Shown here: one piece after another, positions 1 to 6,104 of the stretch
Layout: every line of letters starts with the position of its first letter
Numbering within the stretch: position 1 is the first letter of the stretch
Origin: Phenylobacterium sp.
Lineage (GTDB): Bacteria; Pseudomonadota; Alphaproteobacteria; Caulobacterales; Caulobacteraceae
Length of the DNA stretch: 6,104 bases
NCBI GenBank assembly: GCA_019264505.1
Contig: JAHUZY010000224.1
Location: 1 to 6,104, forward strand
Reading direction: 5' to 3'
Notes under the pieces: model-generated
Databases searched by the model: none
What the model saw: only the letters and a program-made list of their open reading frames with translations
Told to the model about the DNA's origin: nothing
Translations under genes and position numbers: made by a program

Positions 1-109
1 CCAGGGCCTCGGCAAGGCCGAGTCCCTGGTTCTCGATCCCTGCCCGGCCGTCAGAAACGACCCAGACCCGAAGCGGCGTATCGTCGGAGGTGGTCACAGG
101 CCCGTCCAT
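1..109 (-). CDS. ELM1-like (DUF1022) protein, N-terminal fragment, cut by window edge
   Basis: Only the first 36 codons are in the window; the rest lies beyond the left edge. I translated this stretch by hand. It starts with ATG at 109 and contains the segment VWVVSDGRAGIENQGLGLAE (residues 15-34), which matches the N-terminus of the ELM1/DUF1022 family: a hydrophobic strand, a DG+AG turn, then N-Q and a helix with LAEAL. Bacterial members are described as putative glycosyltransferase-like proteins and are named after a plant mitochondrial fission factor; their biochemical role is poorly known. The frame has an upstream stop at 134-136 and ATG 109 is the only ATG after it. No good Shine-Dalgarno precedes it; a stem-loop does (112-130). 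It lies 65 bases downstream of greA on the same strand, so read-through from greA is possible. The family call rests on a short segment, so it is likely but not certain. Confidence 0.72.
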   Translation of the reverse strand, partial: MDGPVTTSDDTPLRVWVVSDGRAGIENQGLGLAEAL

Positions 110-111
110 CC

Positions 112-130
112 CAGCGCCAGGGCGGCGCTG
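112..130 (-). repeat. Stem-loop immediately upstream of the ELM1-like start codon
   Basis: A perfect 7-base inverted repeat, cagcgcc (112-118) and ggcgctg (124-130), encloses a 5-base loop. It ends two bases before the ATG at 107-109, so on the transcript it covers the place where a ribosome binding site would be. There is no T-run after it, so it is not a canonical terminator for greA. It may hinder initiation or be chance in GC-rich DNA. Confidence 0.5.
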
Positions 131-174
131 CGGTCATGGGAATGTCCGATCATTGCGGCGCCGGCGTGGCGCGC

Positions 175-648
175 TCAGATCCAGTCGACCTTGAGAACCT
201 CGTAGGAGCGCACGCCGCCTGGGGTGTTCACCTCGACCACGTCGCCGATCTCCTTGCCGATGATGGCGCGGGCGATCGGGGAGGAGATCGAGATGCGGCC
301 AGCCTTCACGTCGGCCTCATGCTCGCCGACGATCTGGTAGCGGGACTCTTCCTCGGTGTCCTCGTCCACCAGGGAGACCGTGGCGCCGAACTTCACCTGC
401 TTGCCGGACAGCTTCGAGACGTCGATCACCTGCGCGCGGGCAAGCTTGTCCTCGATCTCGGCGATCTGGCCTTCGATCCAGCCCTGCCGCTCCTTGGCGG
501 CATGGTACTCAGCATTCTCCGACAGGTCGCCGTGCTCACGGGCCTCGGAGATCGCAGCGATCACGGACGGCCTTTCGACCGTCTTCAAACGCTTCAGTTC
601 TTCGTCGAGAGCCTGATAGCCCCCGGCGGTCATCGGGACTTTTTCCAT
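175..648 (-). CDS. greA: Transcription elongation factor GreA
   Basis: GreA binds in the secondary channel of RNA polymerase and stimulates cleavage of the 3' end of backtracked RNA, which frees stalled complexes. The protein is 157 residues, the usual GreA length. The N-terminal coiled coil spans about residues 8-75. At its tip is GDLSENAEY (40-48) with the acidic D41 and E44 that help place the catalytic metal. The C-terminal FKBP-like domain (about 83-157) carries FGATV, the [10 protein letters not shown] segment and the VEVNTPGG strand. I chose ATG 648 (protein start MEKVPMT) because it matches the family N-terminus; the frame stays open to 747, but those 33 codons look unrelated to GreA and overlap the likely promoter. 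No strong Shine-Dalgarno is visible. A 148-base leader region separates it from the upstream P-loop gene, so it probably has its own promoter. Confidence 0.98.
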   Translation of the reverse strand: MEKVPMTAGGYQALDEELKRLKTVERPSVIAAISEAREHGDLSENAEYHAAKERQGWIEGQIAEIEDKLARAQVIDVSKLSGKQVKFGATVSLVDEDTEEESRYQIVGEHEADVKAGRISISSPIARAIIGKEIGDVVEVNTPGGVRSYEVLKVDWI

Positions 649-720
649 GGCGGATGAGGACTCGGGTAGTGCGCCTAAGGGAATTCTCCGGCCGCGGGCG
701 CCAACGTCCGGGGGGGAGAC

Positions 721-747
721 GATATGAGTGTGCGCTGCGAAACGCAA
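721..747 (-). promoter_or_regulatory. Candidate housekeeping promoter for greA
   Basis: On the minus strand a TTGCGTT element (747 to 741) is followed after 12 bases by CTCATATC (728 to 721). This resembles the Caulobacter-type housekeeping pattern (TTGACGS, 10-14 bases, GCTANAWC) in the first three bases of the -35, in the ATATC part of the -10 and in spacing, but it is not a full match. It would give a leader of roughly 65 bases before the greA ATG. The match is by eye and the organism is inferred. Confidence 0.35.
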
Positions 748-779
748 GGGTCGGCGACGGGTTCACCGTTCCGCGCGGC

Positions 780-791
780 CCGGCCGGCCGG
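780..791. repeat. Perfect 12-base palindrome between the P-loop gene and greA
   Basis: The sequence ccggccggccgg is its own reverse complement and is three tandem CCGG units. It lies five bases after the stop codon of the P-loop ATPase gene in the direction of transcription. There is no T-run after it. It might form a small hairpin at the end of that transcript, or it may be only a by-product of high GC content. Confidence 0.4.
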
Positions 792-796
792 ATCGG

Positions 797-1297
797 TCAG
801 GCGCTCTCGCTGACGACGCAGCCGCGCAGTTCGGCCTCGTCGGGCGCCTCATAGGCCTTTTCGGTGAAGTGGAACATCTCCGGCGTCACCAGCAGGCGGA
901 AGCCCTCGCCGCTCACCTCCTGGCGTCCCAGCACCCGCTCGCGGCGGACCTCGGCCGGGGCGGTGACGAAGTGGAACTGGATCGGGATCTCCACCGCCTC
1001 GGCGATCTGGGCCACCCGCTGGCGGTCGCTGCGCCGCATGAGGCCAAGATCCATGACCACCGAGGTTCCCGCCGCCAGCCCCCCGGCGGCGGTGGACCCG
1101 ATCTGCGCCTCGCAGCGGTCGACCCGGTCCATCATCCACTGGAACTCCAGGGGCTCAGGCATGTCGGGACCAAACAGGCGGCCCATCCAGTCGTCGATGG
1201 CGAAGGCCACCGCCGGCAGGCGCCGGGCCAGGTCCCGAGCATAGGTGGACTTGCCGGCGCCCTGGGGCCCGAAGATCACATGCAGCGTGGCGGTCAT
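797..1297 (-). CDS. Small P-loop ATPase/kinase of the AAA_33 (zeta toxin/CPT-like) type
   Basis: The product is 166 residues and is essentially one P-loop domain. The Walker A motif GPQGAGKST is at residues 10-18, right after a hydrophobic strand. The AIDDW segment (33-37) is where related small kinases carry an acidic residue that contacts substrate. The strand VVMDLGLMRRSDR (80-92) carries a likely Walker B or catalytic acid at D83. An arginine-rich stretch with R118, R119, R121 and R125 looks like the lid that binds ATP phosphates. This is the layout of small phosphotransferases such as chloramphenicol phosphotransferase, zeta-toxin-like and gluconate-kinase-like enzymes. I cannot name the substrate. 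The gene starts 10 bases after the SDR stop with no strong Shine-Dalgarno, suggesting translational coupling. No antitoxin-like gene is adjacent, so a toxin role is unlikely. No signal peptide is seen; it is probably cytoplasmic. Confidence 0.9.
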   Translation of the reverse strand: MTATLHVIFGPQGAGKSTYARDLARRLPAVAFAIDDWMGRLFGPDMPEPLEFQWMMDRVDRCEAQIGSTAAGGLAAGTSVVMDLGLMRRSDRQRVAQIAEAVEIPIQFHFVTAPAEVRRERVLGRQEVSGEGFRLLVTPEMFHFTEKAYEAPDEAELRGCVVSESA

Positions 1298-1307
1298 GGC
1301 CCGGGCT

Positions 1308-2108
1308 TTAACGGACCGAGAGGCCGCCGTCGATCACCAGTTCGGCGCCGGTGACGTAGCGGCTCTCGCTGCTGGCCAGCCAGAGGACGCCGTCGGCGAT
1401 GTCGGCGGGGTCGCCCTTGAAGCCCAGCGGCGTGGCGACGCTGGCCATGGCGTCGAGGCTAGCGGCCCGTTGCGGCCCGGCGTTGGAGCCTGGCCCGCCC
1501 GTGCCGATGATGGTGTCCCAGATGGGGGTCTCGATGATGCCCGGATGGACGGAGTTCACCCGCACCTTGTCGCCGGCGGCGGCGCATTCCAGGGCCACGG
1601 CCTTGGTGAACAGGCGCACCGCGCCCTTGCTGGCGCAGTAGCCAGCCAATGAGGCGGCGCCCTTCAGCCCGGCGACGGAGGACATGTTGATGATGCTGCC
1701 GCCTTCGCCGCTCTGGCGCATCAGGGGCAGGGCGTGCTTCACGCCCAGGAAGACGCCTTCCACATTGACCGCCATCTGCTTGCGGAAGTCGGCCAGGCTC
1801 ATGTCGAGCACCGAGCCGCCGAGCCCGATGCCGGCGTTGTTGACCAGGATGTCCAGGCGGCCATGCGCCTCGCGCACCGAGGCGATGACCTGGACCCATT
1901 CGCCCTCGTCAGTGACGTCCTGATGGGAATAGCTGGCCTGACCGCCGCGCTGGACGATGTCGGCGGCCGCAGCCGTCCCAGTCGCGTCCGTGAGGTCAGT
2001 CAGGACCACCCTGGCGCCTTCAGCCGCCAGTCGCTCGGCGCAGGCGCGCCCGATACCGCTGGCCGCCCCGGTCACCAGGGCCACCTTGCCGTCCACCCGT
2101 CCCGCCAT
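1308..2108 (-). CDS. Classical short-chain dehydrogenase/reductase (SDR family)
   Basis: This is an NAD(P)-dependent oxidoreductase of 266 residues, typical of classical SDRs. The cofactor-binding TGAASGIG is at 13-20. D38 at the end of the second strand favours NAD(H) over NADP(H) by the usual rule. The structural NNAG is at 90-93. The catalytic set is complete: N115, S144, Y157 and K161 (S144 and Y157 are 13 apart, as usual). HPGIIETP (188-195) and the C-terminal TGAELVIDGG (253-262) are also standard. The loop at about 196-230 is rich in glycine and alanine and probably forms the substrate lid; it does not identify the substrate. Many such proteins are annotated as hydroxysteroid, cyclohexanol or glucose dehydrogenases by weak similarity, and I would not choose among them. 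ATG 2108 is supported by a GGAG at 2116-2119, seven bases upstream. It is the first gene of a probable pair with the P-loop ATPase. Confidence 0.96.
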   Translation of the reverse strand: MAGRVDGKVALVTGAASGIGRACAERLAAEGARVVLTDLTDATGTAAAADIVQRGGQASYSHQDVTDEGEWVQVIASVREAHGRLDILVNNAGIGLGGSVLDMSLADFRKQMAVNVEGVFLGVKHALPLMRQSGEGGSIINMSSVAGLKGAASLAGYCASKGAVRLFTKAVALECAAAGDKVRVNSVHPGIIETPIWDTIIGTGGPGSNAGPQRAASLDAMASVATPLGFKGDPADIADGVLWLASSESRYVTGAELVIDGGLSVR

Positions 2109-2115
2109 GATCTGT

Positions 2116-2119
2116 CTCC
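2116..2119 (-). promoter_or_regulatory. Ribosome binding site of the SDR gene
   Basis: On the minus strand the sequence reads ACGGAGACAGATC before the ATG. GGAG sits seven bases from the start codon, good spacing for a Shine-Dalgarno, and it supports ATG 2108 as the start. Confidence 0.7.
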
Positions 2120-2212
2120 GTCCCTGTGCGTCTGGTTGCGCTTTAGAAACGGGGTTAGCCCAGGGGGAGGGGCGTGGGAAGCCTCACCGCGCGGCGCTCA
2201 AACGGCTGCGCG

Positions 2213-2252
2213 CCAGCTGGAGCCCCATCCTCGCAGGGCAGGGCTCCGCTGG
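2213..2252 (-). repeat. GC-rich hairpin after the small membrane protein gene
   Basis: ggagccc (2219-2225) pairs perfectly with gggctcc (2241-2247). Allowing a t-g wobble (2218/2248) and one bulged base (2217), the stem extends through ccag (2213-2216) and ctgg (2249-2252), about 12 pairs with a 15-base loop. It begins 14 bases after the stop of the small membrane protein gene. No T-run follows, so it is not a textbook intrinsic terminator. It could stabilise a 3' end, assist another kind of termination, or be chance. Confidence 0.4.
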
Positions 2253-2266
2253 AGGTGCCCGTCAGG

Positions 2267-2437
2267 TCAGCGCATATAGGTCGGGCTGCCGCCGGCCGTG
2301 AGCAGGCCAAACAGCATGGCCCCCCCGAGCAGGACGATGAGCGCGACGACCATCAGGTCGGTGGCCCCTTCGAACCTTTGCAGCAGATGCCGGCGCCTCG
2401 GGGGATGGGCGGTTTCGTGGCCTTCATCCAGATGCAT
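2267..2437 (-). CDS. Small single-pass membrane protein of unknown function
   Basis: I do not recognise a family. The predicted protein is 56 residues. The first half is polar, with four His and an Arg-rich patch PPRRRHLLQR (12-21). One clear hydrophobic segment follows at about 28-48 (LMVVALIVLLGGAMLFGLL), and the tail is short (GGSPTYMR). By the positive-inside rule the N-terminus would be cytoplasmic and the tail periplasmic. I chose ATG 2437 because AGGGAG lies at 2444-2449, six bases upstream, the best Shine-Dalgarno in the window. A longer frame starting with GTG at 2518 adds 27 Arg-rich residues without a comparable site. The gene sits between the carB terminator and the SDR gene, with 158 bases before the SDR start. 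A real gene is favoured by the ribosome binding site and the clean membrane segment, but conservation cannot be judged here. Confidence 0.65.
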   Translation of the reverse strand: MHLDEGHETAHPPRRRHLLQRFEGATDLMVVALIVLLGGAMLFGLLTAGGSPTYMR

Positions 2438-2443
2438 GGCGAG

Positions 2444-2449
2444 CTCCCT
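2444..2449 (-). promoter_or_regulatory. Strong Shine-Dalgarno deciding the start of the small membrane protein
   Basis: The minus strand reads AGGGAG six bases before ATG 2437. This near-consensus site at good spacing is the main reason for preferring the 56-residue product over the 83-residue frame with a GTG start. Confidence 0.7.
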
Positions 2450-2650
2450 AAACAGTCTTCTGGTTGCGGGCCTTGGCTTGAACGCCAGGGCTCGATGCCG
2501 GACTGCGACAGACGTCACGGGAGACGCTGCATTGCGGGCGACCGCGTAGTCTGAACTGGGCCGCCCGTAAGCGCCCGTGCCTGTCTAAGCCAGGCGACAG
2601 ACAAAAGCCTGCGCCTGACTCGGGCTTGCGTCAACGCTAACCGAACACTG
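2450..2650. other. Intergenic region between the carB terminators and the small membrane protein
   Basis: No gene is seen here apart from the upstream in-frame extension of the small protein (to 2518). The promoter for the small protein should lie here. On the minus strand a TTGACGC (2634 to 2628) is a perfect -35 by the Caulobacter or E. coli pattern, but I find no good -10 at a suitable distance. A GCTTAGAC that partly resembles a Caulobacter -10 (2590 to 2583) is 37 bases away, too far. A short inverted repeat ctgtc/gacag is at 2581-2585 and 2596-2600. A GANTC site (gactc) is at 2617-2621. Confidence 0.4.
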
Positions 2651-2672
2651 TTTTTGCCAAATGGGGCAAAAA
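2651..2672 (-). repeat. Second inverted repeat, overlapping the carB terminator
   Basis: tttttgcc (2651-2658) and ggcaaaaa (2665-2672) are perfect 8-base inverted repeats around a 6-base loop. In the transcript from carB this hairpin follows the main terminator and uses that terminator's U-run as its own 5' arm, so the two structures share bases. It may be a back-up terminator or a 3' end stabiliser. No T-run follows it on the minus strand. Confidence 0.6.
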
Positions 2673-2709
2673 GAGGTGATTTCTGACGAAAATGTCAAAA
2701 TCACCTCTT
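2668..2709 (-). terminator. Intrinsic terminator of carB
   Basis: A perfect 12-base inverted repeat, aagaggtgattt (2671-2682) and aaatcacctctt (2698-2709), continues inward, after one bulged base (2683), with tgac (2684-2687) and gtca (2694-2697). This gives a 16-pair stem with a 6-base loop, three bases after the carB stop codon. In the minus-strand reading the stem ends in CCTCTTTTTG, a run of five T (complement of 2668-2672). Position, stem length and the T-run make a convincing rho-independent terminator. Confidence 0.85.
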
Positions 2710-2712
2710 GTC

Positions 2713-6009
<3,297 letters not shown>

Positions 6010-6104
6010 GTTTTTTCCGCGCGCAAGGACGGCCGCGCACATCAGCGCGCCCGACACCGGTCAGAATGCAGGTTAAGTCGCCCGTTTAGAGAGGGAGTCG
6101 GGAC
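6010..6104. other. Region upstream of carB
   Basis: These 95 bases hold the carB leader. A weak ribosome binding site (GGA at 6018 to 6016) precedes the start, separated by a run of six A and one C on the minus strand. GC-rich self-complementary gcgcgc blocks occur at 6019-6024 and 6045-6050. I see no clear promoter: a TTAACC (6075 to 6070 on the minus strand) is isolated. A GANTC site (gagtc) is at 6095-6099. The 3' end of an upstream gene could be included at the right edge, but nothing identifies it. Confidence 0.4.

Noticed and set aside
136..657. Long plus-strand open frame across greA
   Set aside because: It is the antisense shadow of greA, whose minus-strand product is unmistakable. 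The plus-strand product has no recognisable domain.
649..747. Upstream extension of greA to 747
   Set aside because: It would make a 190-residue protein; ATG 648 gives the standard 157-residue GreA, and the extension overlaps the candidate promoter.
797..1297. Toxin of a toxin-antitoxin pair (zeta-like)
   Set aside because: There is no small antitoxin gene next to it, and its partner is an ordinary SDR dehydrogenase.
728..1354. 208-codon plus-strand open frame across the P-loop gene
   Set aside because: High GC content leaves few stop codons on the opposite strand; the product is low complexity and rich in His, Gly, Arg and Leu with no domain, while the minus strand encodes a clear Walker A protein.
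2606..2634. Promoter for the small membrane protein based on TTGACG at 2634 to 2629
   Set aside because: The -35 is perfect, but the hexamer at 17-base spacing (CAGGCT) and its neighbours are poor -10 elements, so I describe it only in the intergenic entry.
6010..6057. Upstream extension of carB to GTG 6057 (or ATG 6042)
   Set aside because: The extra residues are unlike CarB N-termini, whereas MPKRSDIS at ATG 6009 fits directly in front of the first ATP-grasp half.
6070..6087. CtrA-type binding site (TTAA-N7-TTAA) upstream of carB
   Set aside because: Only one half site, TTAACC, is present; the position for the partner reads AAAC at the required spacing.

Overview
This is an ordinary-looking, very GC-rich chromosomal stretch with every recognisable gene on the minus strand. 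Read in the direction of transcription (right to left) the order is carB, a small membrane protein, a short-chain dehydrogenase, a small P-loop ATPase/kinase, greA, and the first 36 codons of an ELM1-like (DUF1022) gene that runs off the left edge. The character of CarB and GreA, the base composition, and the DUF1022/ELM1 protein beside greA suggest an alphaproteobacterium, plausibly of the Caulobacterales. That placement is inference, because there is no rRNA or other decisive marker.

Right part (about 2651-6104): carB, the large subunit of carbamoyl-phosphate synthase, is complete at 1098 codons. All the expected parts are present: two homologous ATP-grasp halves, the oligomerisation region between them and the C-terminal regulatory domain. 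It ends in a strong intrinsic terminator (2671-2709), which overlaps a second perfect inverted repeat (2651-2672). These AT-rich hairpins stand out from the surrounding GC-rich DNA.

Middle part (797-2650): a 56-residue single-pass membrane protein of unknown function with a good ribosome binding site is followed by an SDR oxidoreductase. The P-loop ATPase starts only 10 bases after the SDR stop, so these two genes are very likely co-transcribed. Neither substrate can be named from sequence.

Left part (1-796): greA, the transcript cleavage factor, has its own leader with a plausible promoter (721-747). The ELM1-like gene follows after 65 bases; a perfect GC-rich stem-loop lies directly in front of its start codon and no good Shine-Dalgarno is visible there.

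The gene products do not form one pathway. CarB feeds pyrimidine and arginine synthesis, GreA serves RNA polymerase, and the three genes between them look like accessory metabolic genes of unknown role. I found no CRISPR array, insertion sequence, tRNA, rRNA, attachment site or defence system, and no convincing new system. The points most worth a second look are the small membrane protein, the SDR/P-loop pair, the overlapping hairpins after carB and the hairpin at the ELM1 start.
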